This document shows positions 58,407 to 64,000 of a stretch of DNA of 64,000 nt, one piece after another. The stretch's first letter is position 1. Each line of letters opens with the position of its first letter. Origin of the DNA: Pectobacterium versatile. Its GTDB lineage: Bacteria; Pseudomonadota; Gammaproteobacteria; Enterobacterales; Enterobacteriaceae. The stretch lies in NCBI RefSeq assembly GCF_020166435.1, contig NZ_JAINZP010000005.1, forward strand, positions 124,001 to 188,000, in the 5' to 3' direction. The notes under the pieces were generated by a model. The model saw nothing but the letters and a program-made list of their open reading frames with translations, did no database searches and was not told where the DNA came from. Made by a program: the position numbers and the translations under genes.

Positions 58407-58699
58407 TAGTACACCCCCGGATCACGATAGACTGACCACAATGCAGAAACAGCCAGCGGGACTTCTTTAACCTCTACATCGCTAACGGTGGCGCGGTATT
58501 CATAAAGCTGGGAGACATACATCAGGCACCCCACCTTAATGGCGGCGGTGAAGTCCAGCCCATCATCAAAGCGTTTACCGATATGCTTCTGACACACTTC
58601 TAGCGCCGCAGCGATATAGCCCTGAATCAGCACATCTTCGTCATCAGCATCAATACGGCAATGGAGCTTTGCTTCTGCCAGCGTAATCATTTCAGTCAC
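58406..58699 (-). CDS. Head-tail connector (gp6-like)
   Basis: A 97-residue all-helical protein. MITLAEAKLHCRIDADDEDV and the following helices IQGYIAAALEVCQKHIGK match gp6-like connectors (adaptor ring below the portal). It starts at ATG 58699 or 58690. Overlaps the upstream head-closure gene by 8 nt. Confidence 0.85.
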   Translation of the reverse strand: MTEMITLAEAKLHCRIDADDEDVLIQGYIAAALEVCQKHIGKRFDDGLDFTAAIKVGCLMYVSQLYEYRATVSDVEVKEVPLAVSALWSVYRDPGVY

Positions 58700-59030
58700 G
58701 TTTCACGCCTCCCTTACACAGCAACTCAAGACGGGTAAAGGCTTCATCAGGAATAGCTGACACAATGTTGTAGGCCATCGCCTCACGGCCTTTCTGCCGC
58801 CAGATTAGACGGCTGGCGCTGGTGACATCAGCCCGGTAGCGCATCCAGACTCGGAAACTCACTTCTGCCATTTCCGCACCGGCTGACACTAATTCACGTC
58901 CGTTCATGCCTGTTACCTGCGCCCACACCGTAGCCGTATCGCGCCATTCTTGAATAACCTGACCGCCTGCATCCCGATAGGTCGTAAAGTGTTGAATCGT
59001 CACCCGGTGACGTAATCCGCCTGCTCTCAC
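58692..59030 (-). CDS. Head closure/head-tail adaptor protein
   Basis: A 112-residue protein of the phage head-tail joining family: VRAGGLRHRVTIQHF, DAGGQVIQEWRDTATVWAQV, GRELVSAGAEMAEVSFRVWM. The likely start is GTG 59030, with CAGGAGG 8 nt upstream and a GTGA overlap with the portal stop; the frame extends 13 codons into the portal gene. It forms the interface to which an external (helper) tail would attach. Confidence 0.87.
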   Translation of the reverse strand: MRAGGLRHRVTIQHFTTYRDAGGQVIQEWRDTATVWAQVTGMNGRELVSAGAEMAEVSFRVWMRYRADVTSASRLIWRQKGREAMAYNIVSAIPDEAFTRLELLCKGGVKRD

Positions 59031-60238
59031 GGTTTCGCCTCCTGTTTCACCTTCACTTCCTGTTTCCATGCCTGGCTGAACTCATCGCCCCCTTCGCGGG
59101 GTGGCATCCCTTCCCGCTCCCGCGCTTCATTTGGACACATCACCCCGGACTTGATCGCCGTCTCGTAGCTGGTGAAGCGCTCTTGCGGATTCGCACGTAG
59201 CAGATCGGCAGAATCGAATTCCACCTGATAGCGAATGCCGGGAACGCGGGGCGTGATTAACAGCGCGGCCTTGATTTGCTGCTCAAAGTTGGTCAGCCAG
59301 GGGCGCATGGTCATCGTGAGAAAGGCGCGGCTTGCTTCGCTGAAATTGCTGTAGGTACTGTTGGAGTATTCCTGTAAAAAGATGGGCGACACGTTGAACA
59401 TGCGGGCAATGTCTTCAATCGTGAAGCGACGTGAAGCCAACCATTCAGCATCCTGATTGCTCATGCCTAACTGCTCATACTCCATGTCACCTTCAAGAAT
59501 CGGGGTTTTCCCGGCATTACGCGCCCCTTTATAGCGCTCCAGCGCGTCCATTGCCTTTTTACCGTTCGCGCTGTCCAGCCAGCCTTTAGCCTTGATAATG
59601 CCGGACGCCATCATGCCATCTTTCATAATGCTGGCACCGTGGCGCTGTTGGGCGATACCCAGTCCCAGCGTTTCCCGGCAAATGGTGACGGGAGAACGGC
59701 CTAGAAAACCGTCATCGGTGGCATAGCGCAGGTGTAACACTTCTTCCTGAAGGTAAGTTCGCACTTCCCCGCTGAATGGCTCGGTGATGGTGTAGGTAAA
59801 ACGATGTGGTTTGATGCGCTCCGCGACTACCGCATGAGGGGGATAAGGATGCAGGGATTTAGGCTGACCATCACGCCCCCACTCAATCACGGCGTAGGCA
59901 TTACCATTCAGCAGGCAATGGCGCATCATGGTGCGTTTGAACTGGTAGGCTGTCTGGCAATCGTTAGGCGATTCATTCAGCAGATAATCAACCGGATGGG
60001 TATGCAACCACTCCCGCGCCTCCCGGCCATTATCATTCGCTACCCGATACAGATAGCACGGCATAGAAGCCACCGCCTCACTGATTACCGCTACGGCATT
60101 CATGACCGCAGGCAGGGACTCCGCTGTACCGGGGGAAACATATTCGCCTGATCCGGTGTTGGGAATCCCTGCCATCGCTAGGAACTCATCGATAGTCATG
60201 CTGCGCTGTTCTGTTTTACGGCGATTAAAAGGCCACAT
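59027..60238 (-). CDS. Phage portal protein (HK97 family)
   Basis: A 403-residue protein forming the DNA entry vertex. Family landmarks: the N-terminal MWPFNRRK, SLPAVMNAVAVISEAVASMP, LNGNAYAVIEWGRDGQP, GKTPILEGDMEYEQL, IARMFNVSPIFLQEY and GVMCPNEAREREGMPP. Length is normal for HK97-type portals. Starts 1 nt after the protease stop. Confidence 0.94.
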   Translation of the reverse strand: MWPFNRRKTEQRSMTIDEFLAMAGIPNTGSGEYVSPGTAESLPAVMNAVAVISEAVASMPCYLYRVANDNGREAREWLHTHPVDYLLNESPNDCQTAYQFKRTMMRHCLLNGNAYAVIEWGRDGQPKSLHPYPPHAVVAERIKPHRFTYTITEPFSGEVRTYLQEEVLHLRYATDDGFLGRSPVTICRETLGLGIAQQRHGASIMKDGMMASGIIKAKGWLDSANGKKAMDALERYKGARNAGKTPILEGDMEYEQLGMSNQDAEWLASRRFTIEDIARMFNVSPIFLQEYSNSTYSNFSEASRAFLTMTMRPWLTNFEQQIKAALLITPRVPGIRYQVEFDSADLLRANPQERFTSYETAIKSGVMCPNEAREREGMPPREGGDEFSQAWKQEVKVKQEAKP

Positions 60239-60239
60239 A

Positions 60240-60800
60240 TCACAACCCCGCTAGTTCAGCCCAGCGGCGACGGTTATCATCGGTGCGGCGTAATTCAGGG
60301 TGTTGGGCAAACAGGGAACGCTGTGCAATCTCTACACCGCTTTCGGGGTAGGCGGGCATACTGGTGACGGTGATTTCCCGCAGTTCGGCGGCGGTCACAG
60401 TTCGCACGTAAGGCGCTGGTGTGATATCCCAGGACTCTTTAAGCGCCCGGAAGCCAAAGCTCATGCCGGAAATATCACCACGCTCCACCAGCGTTAACAC
60501 ATCGCGGCCTAACTGCGTATCCGGTGGGGTAAGCTCAAAACGTAACCCGATATTGTCTTCCGTCAGTACCAGCGTACCGGACTTGCGACGGCCAAGCAGT
60601 TGGGTGTAATCATGCTCAAACAGCGCCCGTACATCGTTACCAGAAGCCAGACTTTCCGCGAATGCCCCCGGCGCGAACTGCTCCACAAACTCATCCCAGA
60701 TAACCTCTGACAAACTGTTCCAGCGCACGGCGTAACCCACCAGCTTTTTCTCGCTGGCGGTCACTTCTGAGGTACGGACTTCAAACTCAATCTTTTTCAT
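60240..60800 (-). CDS. Prohead protease (HK97 family)
   Basis: A 186-residue serine protease (S78 family). The catalytic histidine is H63 in ALFEHDYTQLLG; the serine lies in GDISGMSFGF (S111 or S114); VTVTSMPAYPESGV-like REITVTSMPAYPES follows. It cleaves the N-terminal delta domain of the capsid protein during maturation. It precedes the portal and follows capsid in transcription. Confidence 0.92.
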   Translation of the reverse strand: MKKIEFEVRTSEVTASEKKLVGYAVRWNSLSEVIWDEFVEQFAPGAFAESLASGNDVRALFEHDYTQLLGRRKSGTLVLTEDNIGLRFELTPPDTQLGRDVLTLVERGDISGMSFGFRALKESWDITPAPYVRTVTAAELREITVTSMPAYPESGVEIAQRSLFAQHPELRRTDDNRRRWAELAGL

Positions 60801-60843
60801 GTCGGGACTCCATCAGACAGGAAAGGGGCGGTAGCCCCTTCAA

Positions 60844-62016
60844 TCAGGCGTCAGCCAGTTCCAGAATCTTGATCGCGTTGGAGTCCACCACGCCGCCGCC
60901 CAGATATTTATCGGTATGCACCTTATAGAATCCGGGTTCAGTGATGTTATCGGGACGGGTACGCACGCCCGTAGTGTGATCGACAACGAAATAGCCGCGT
61001 TTGAAGTCACCTACAGCAAGGAAGCCTTTTCCAGCCTCAGCATCTGGCAGGGTTTCAAGATATTGCACCGGACGACCTAGCAGGGTATCAGGAGAGCCAG
61101 CCACCAGCCGATCACGCCAGATGTAATCACCATTGCCGTTTTTCAGTTTCTGCAATGTGGCGGCGGTATTGGAGTTCATCACCCAGGTGGCATTTTTGCG
61201 GTATTTGGAATGCAGCTTGTACAGCAGGTCGATAAGGTCATCAGAGGCCACGCCTTCCACAACCATTTTTTCCAGCGTACCGAATGGACGCGTTTTATCG
61301 CTGGTAGCGGCGCGGGGGTAGGACAAGAAGCCTGTCGATTTTTTGGTGCCATCACCGTTAACAAAATCGTCTTCTTCGGTGGCCGTGAAAGTATCGGCGA
61401 TTTCAGAAGTCAGCCAGCCGAGAATATCTACCTCGGAGAAGTCGAGAATCTCCTGGGTGGTTTTCGGATAGGCATACACCGGATTCACCTTGATGGAGAC
61501 TTCTTCCAGCTTCGGCGTGCTGGTCTGAGTACGGGCTTCTCCTTCCGTACCACGGTTAACCGTAGCGCCACCCACCGATACCAGCTTTTTGTATTCGTTG
61601 GTCTTGGTGGTTCTCACCGTAGCGATGGAGCGCATCACGCTATCGTCCTGCAACTGGCGCATAACATCTTTATCCAGTTCAGGGATCACGGTATAGCCAC
61701 CGTCAGCGCCCACCGCCGTCGACAACGTGCGGGTTTCGCCTGTCAGAATGTAATGGCGTAGCTCGTCGTTGGTGACTTTGCTACGGGTCGATTTATCTTC
61801 AGGATTGTTTTTCGCGTCTTCACGCTCTGCCACCGCCAAATCTTCAAAGCGCTGGATTTCGGTATTCAGGCTTTCCACCTGCGCCTTGATCGCATCAAAC
61901 TGTTTGGCTTCTTCTTCGGTGAGGCTGCGCTTCTCTTCCTCTGATTTGGTCAGCAGGGAGCGCATTTGCGTAGTGAGATCGGTTTTCTTCTGGCGGAGTT
62001 CAAGCAATTTTTTCAT
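60844..62016 (-). CDS. Major capsid protein (HK97 family)
   Basis: A 390-residue HK97-fold capsid protein. Residues 1-70 or so are a coiled-coil delta domain serving as scaffold (LLELRQKKTDLTTQMRSLL), cleaved near residue 95-105 by the protease; the shell domain follows (ADGGYTVIPELDKDVM, YAYPKTTQEILDFSEVDI, FVNGDGTKKSTGFL, ATWVMNSNTAATLQKL, GRPVQYLETLPD, AVGDFKRGYFVVD). The start is ATG 62016 (MKKLLELRQ); the frame is open 48 codons further but without family character. Confidence 0.94.
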   Translation of the reverse strand: MKKLLELRQKKTDLTTQMRSLLTKSEEEKRSLTEEEAKQFDAIKAQVESLNTEIQRFEDLAVAEREDAKNNPEDKSTRSKVTNDELRHYILTGETRTLSTAVGADGGYTVIPELDKDVMRQLQDDSVMRSIATVRTTKTNEYKKLVSVGGATVNRGTEGEARTQTSTPKLEEVSIKVNPVYAYPKTTQEILDFSEVDILGWLTSEIADTFTATEEDDFVNGDGTKKSTGFLSYPRAATSDKTRPFGTLEKMVVEGVASDDLIDLLYKLHSKYRKNATWVMNSNTAATLQKLKNGNGDYIWRDRLVAGSPDTLLGRPVQYLETLPDAEAGKGFLAVGDFKRGYFVVDHTTGVRTRPDNITEPGFYKVHTDKYLGGGVVDSNAIKILELADA

Positions 62017-62347
62017 GTCGTGGTTTCCGTAACGTTTGTAGTTAAGACGTGAAACCAGCGCGGGGAAAGGTTGAGGCCATTCAATCTTTTTCTGCATCTC
62101 ACAGGCTATTTCGCGCAGCCTGATTAAATGGCTAAGTGGCGGCTCACGTCTGAGTGCCACTCTTCAAGATATACATGAAAAATAATAAGTAAATATAACT
62201 ATTCTCTCGCAAACAGTAATGAAAACAAGCGAACAAATAATTTACAATAGATTAAGAATTAAATGACCTGAATCAATCCATTGTTACTGACATATAACGA
62301 TATTGAATTTGCACATTGGTATTTTTCAACCCAAAAAGGAAATATTT

Positions 62348-62575
62348 ATGCAGCAGTATGAAAATCTTGGTCGTGATTCAGGTGTAGTAGCATATGAGAT
62401 TACTTCCGATTCAATCACCGTGCAATTTAGGGACGGGTCTCTTTATTTGTATAATTACAATAGACCAGGCGCTGAAGCGGTAGAGCATATGAAGTCATTG
62501 GCTGTTGCTGGACGCGGACTCAACAGTTATATAAGTCGAATTGTTAGAAAAAATTTCGCACAGAAGATTCGTTAA
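62348..62575 (+). CDS. KTSC-domain small protein
   Basis: A 75-residue protein on the plus strand, the only supported gene of the element in that direction. ITSDSITVQFRDGSLYLYNY and the end RGLNSYISRIVRK fit the small KTSC domain. ATG 62348 has AAAGGA upstream; the frame opens 15 codons earlier at TTG. It has its own terminator. KTSC proteins occur in phages and islands with unknown role. Confidence 0.65.
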   Translation: MQQYENLGRDSGVVAYEITSDSITVQFRDGSLYLYNYNRPGAEAVEHMKSLAVAGRGLNSYISRIVRKNFAQKIR

Positions 62576-62586
62576 TTAAATTAAGC

Positions 62587-62613
62587 AAGGCGGACTTGTT
62601 TCCGCCTTTTTAA
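62587..62613 (+). terminator. Terminator of KTSC gene
   Basis: The 8-bp stem AAGGCGGA / TCCGCCTT with a 6-nt loop is followed by TTTAATTATTTT. Confidence 0.85.
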
Positions 62614-62874
62614 TTATTTTTCACTCATCCATTCAGGCGGCTTTGACATCTTGCTTCGGTATTCCTGCAAATGCTCAATCATCGCGTCGAACTGTTCAAG
62701 GTTGGTGGCGAATATCTCCCCTGAAAAGGTACTACGCACAAACTCGTGATGATCAATCCAGAAGAACGCGCCATCTTGCAACAATTGCCGATAGTGGCTG
62801 GTATGCATCGTACTCATATCAGTAATACCGTAATTATCATGATGCTCTTGGATATCTTGTAACGTAACAGGCAT
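62614..62874 (-). CDS. Unknown 86-residue satellite protein
   Basis: A small acidic protein: PVTLQDIQEHHDNYGITDMS, QDGAFFWIDHHEFVRSTF, EHLQEYRSKMSKPPEW. A strong ribosome-binding site (AGGAGGGCGAT) precedes ATG 62874. It lies between the iteron region and the capsid genes, where satellites often place regulatory or helper-interaction genes. Family not recognised. Confidence 0.65.
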   Translation of the reverse strand: MPVTLQDIQEHHDNYGITDMSTMHTSHYRQLLQDGAFFWIDHHEFVRSTFSGEIFATNLEQFDAMIEHLQEYRSKMSKPPEWMSEK

Positions 62875-62908
62875 ATCGCCCTCCTATAAAATTAAAAAAT
62901 ATACGTCT

Positions 62909-63139
62909 AACTGTTCACCTGTTCACCTTTGCCTATTTCGCTTTTATTTTCATAGCGTTACAGGGTGAAGGCTTTCTTTTCAAGTGTTCACTACTGTTCA
63001 CCCTAACCCTTCACCCTTTGGAAGAGTTTTCACAAAAAGGTGAACAGGTGAACAGTTGGTGAATAGTTTATAAAAAAGTGTTCACCCATTAACTTACTGT
63101 TATTCATTGATTTTTTAACAGGGTGAATAGTGGTGAACA
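62909..63139. repeat. P4-type iterons (GGTGAACA), candidate origin / crr
   Basis: Seven exact copies of GGTGAACA or its complement: 62912-62919, 62920-62927, 62995-63002 and 63079-63086 (minus), 63039-63046, 63047-63054 and 63132-63139 (plus). Near matches occur at 62985-62992, 63058-63065 and 63122-63129. Two tandem pairs form a perfect 22-bp inverted repeat (62909-62930 and 63036-63057). GGTGAACA-type iterons are the known binding sites of the P4 alpha protein in ori and crr. They start 15 bp past the stop of an alpha-like gene. Confidence 0.82.
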
Positions 63140-63154
63140 CTTCGCCTATAAGTT

Positions 63155-64000
63155 TTATTTTTTCCCCTCTTCATTTTGGCCGTTTTGGGGAGCATCACAT
63201 TGTGGCATCCAGTCTTCCGAATCTTCGTTGAGCGTAACGTTTGAACGTAACCCCAGCTTGGTTTTTCGCTTCTGGTACTCCTTGCCATACTCCGCCATCG
63301 CCCCCGGCATATCCGTGCCGAACCGGGTTAACGATACGGGCTTGTTAAGCCCATTGGCACGCATATAGGTAAGGTAAGCGTGATACAGGTAGCGGCGCGG
63401 GCTGTGCGGCACGATTTCAGCGTTACCAATAAACATGCCATCACATAGCACCGACGCCATCAGGTAGCCGCAGAAGTCCACCAGCGAATCCCCTTCACGC
63501 TTGATAGCCAGTGCCTCTTCGGACTTCTGCTGTTCATGCAACAAACGTTTTGCCTCGTCCCCGTCATTGCTGGGAAAGCGGCTTAACAGGTGACGCATGA
63601 TGACGGCCAGTTCACCTTCTATCTTTTCCGGTAACATCGGGTCACGTTCGTTTTCCGGCACCACTTCGGAGAAGTTAAAAATCACCCGTCGCCGGGATAT
63701 GCCGCCGCTTCGGTCACTGAACGTCATGGCGTTATTGTTCACGGCCAACACCACCGCAGGAATGCGCGTTGAGTAAGGCGCTTTGTGTTTGGGGTCGATA
63801 GATACCTTATCCCCGCCCGTTATAGCCTTAATCCCTGCGCCGTCGCCTGCGTAGCGGGTCATATCCGGCATGATGATGAGTGAATAGCCAACCACCAGCG
63901 CACGATCTCGCGGGTCTTCTAGCGCTTTCATGCTGGCCGATACGGTATTAGCCTTACCCGCCAGCATGGTGCAAACCTCTGCAAAGACGCTTTTACCGCT
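63155..64000 (-). CDS. P4 alpha-like primase-helicase, C-terminal part
   Basis: The frame is open to the window edge; the ATG at 63967 is internal. The visible 281 residues begin at the helicase P-loop (SGKSVFAEVCTMLAG), followed by LVVGYSLIIMPDMTRYAGDG (Walker B-like) and GGDKVSIDPKHKAPYSTRIP, AVVLAVNNNAMTF (sensor), ISRRRVIFNFSEVVP, then the C-terminal origin-binding part (SPRRYLYHAYLTYMRANG, GAMAEYGKEYQKRKTKLG). This is the superfamily-3 helicase and origin-recognition half of P4 alpha-type proteins; the primase half lies beyond 64000. It would start satellite replication at the adjacent iterons. Confidence 0.9.
   Translation of the reverse strand, partial: SGKSVFAEVCTMLAGKANTVSASMKALEDPRDRALVVGYSLIIMPDMTRYAGDGAGIKAITGGDKVSIDPKHKAPYSTRIPAVVLAVNNNAMTFSDRSGGISRRRVIFNFSEVVPENERDPMLPEKIEGELAVIMRHLLSRFPSNDGDEAKRLLHEQQKSEEALAIKREGDSLVDFCGYLMASVLCDGMFIGNAEIVPHSPRRYLYHAYLTYMRANGLNKPVSLTRFGTDMPGAMAEYGKEYQKRKTKLGLRSNVTLNEDSEDWMPQCDAPQNGQNEEGKK

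Larger units (their letters stand above)
54508..64000. mobile_element. Capsid-forming PICI/P4-like phage satellite, left part
   Basis: From rlmJ to the right edge all supported genes but one are on the minus strand and of phage type. Reading along transcription: P4-alpha-like primase-helicase, iterons, a small protein, major capsid, protease, portal, head closure, connector, HNH, a 50-residue ORF, small terminase, large terminase, then a cargo gene and the chromosome. No tail, baseplate, holin or lysin genes occur, and the packaging module ends directly at chromosomal rlmJ. Primase plus self-encoded HK97-type head without tail is the known layout of capsid-forming phage-inducible chromosomal islands. 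Integrase, AlpA-type regulator and the right attachment site should lie beyond 64000. The exact left end is not determined. Confidence 0.8.

Noticed and set aside
62905..63140. Repeats resembling a CRISPR array
   Set aside because: The GGTGAACA units are 8 bp, occur in both orientations and are irregularly spaced; no uniform spacers. They fit replication iterons.
54936..64000. A complete lambdoid/HK97 prophage
   Set aside because: Within the window there is no tail, lysis or integrase gene and the packaging operon ends at the chromosome. The part beyond 64000 is unseen, so this is rejected only provisionally.

Overview
The window looks like chromosome of a soft-rot enterobacterium, most likely Pectobacterium. 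The convergent, slightly overlapping expR/expI quorum-sensing pair, a PemB/YbhC-type pectin methylesterase, gene order close to the E. coli 79-82 min region (xyl, mtl, glyQS, ghrB, gor, rlmJ), E. coli-like protein lengths and at least six ERIC repeats all fit. No database search was possible; family calls rest on recognised motifs, lengths and synteny.

Layout. 1-2.2 kb: end of a tightly coupled minus-strand operon (KAS III-like synthase, SDR/epimerase, MBL-fold protein). 2.5-5.5 kb: pectinesterase and expR/expI. 5.9-9.5 kb: argG behind tandem ARG boxes, a DJ-1/PfpI protein, xylR. 9.6-16.8 kb: xylose uptake (xylFGH) and catabolism (xylAB). 16.8-21.6 kb: wecH, aldB, fdhD, sodA. 21.8-24.3 kb: chemoreceptor with a near-perfect sigma-28 promoter, yibL. 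24.5-28.7 kb: mannitol operon mtlADR behind four CRP-type palindromes. 28.7-38.4 kb: yiaF, glyQS, a TSUP transporter, tag, a yiaC broken by a 14-bp duplication, a second sigma-28 chemoreceptor, ghrB. 38.7-46 kb: a six-gene ABC importer plus flavin monooxygenase plus fused CMD/AhpD operon. 46.3-51.7 kb: an AT-rich accessory island (beta-trefoil lectin-like protein, SUKH protein, RhiA-like protein, unknown 119-residue protein, Mor-like regulator) with dsbG and a Fur-box-preceded siderophore-interacting flavoprotein. 52.1-54.5 kb: gor, rlmJ.

54.5-64 kb and beyond the right edge: an integrated element that carries a P4-type alpha primase-helicase, an iteron cluster of the P4 GGTGAACA type, and a complete HK97-type head and packaging module (capsid, protease, portal, two connectors, HNH, small and large terminase) that runs straight into a cargo gene and then chromosomal rlmJ, with no tail or lysis genes. 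That architecture matches capsid-forming phage-inducible chromosomal islands (cf-PICIs), satellites that build their own capsids and take tails from a helper phage. The cargo gene next to the chromosome looks like a DUF6602/PD-(D/E)XK-type protein and is a candidate defence gene. This element is the most interesting system in the window.

How genes work together: ExpI/ExpR would coordinate plant-cell-wall attack; the xylose, mannitol and 2-ketogluconate functions and the two sigma-28-driven chemoreceptors fit life on plant tissue; the peptide-type importer delivers an unknown substrate to the coupled monooxygenase/peroxidase-like enzymes; ERIC elements sit directly in the leaders of expI and fdhD.
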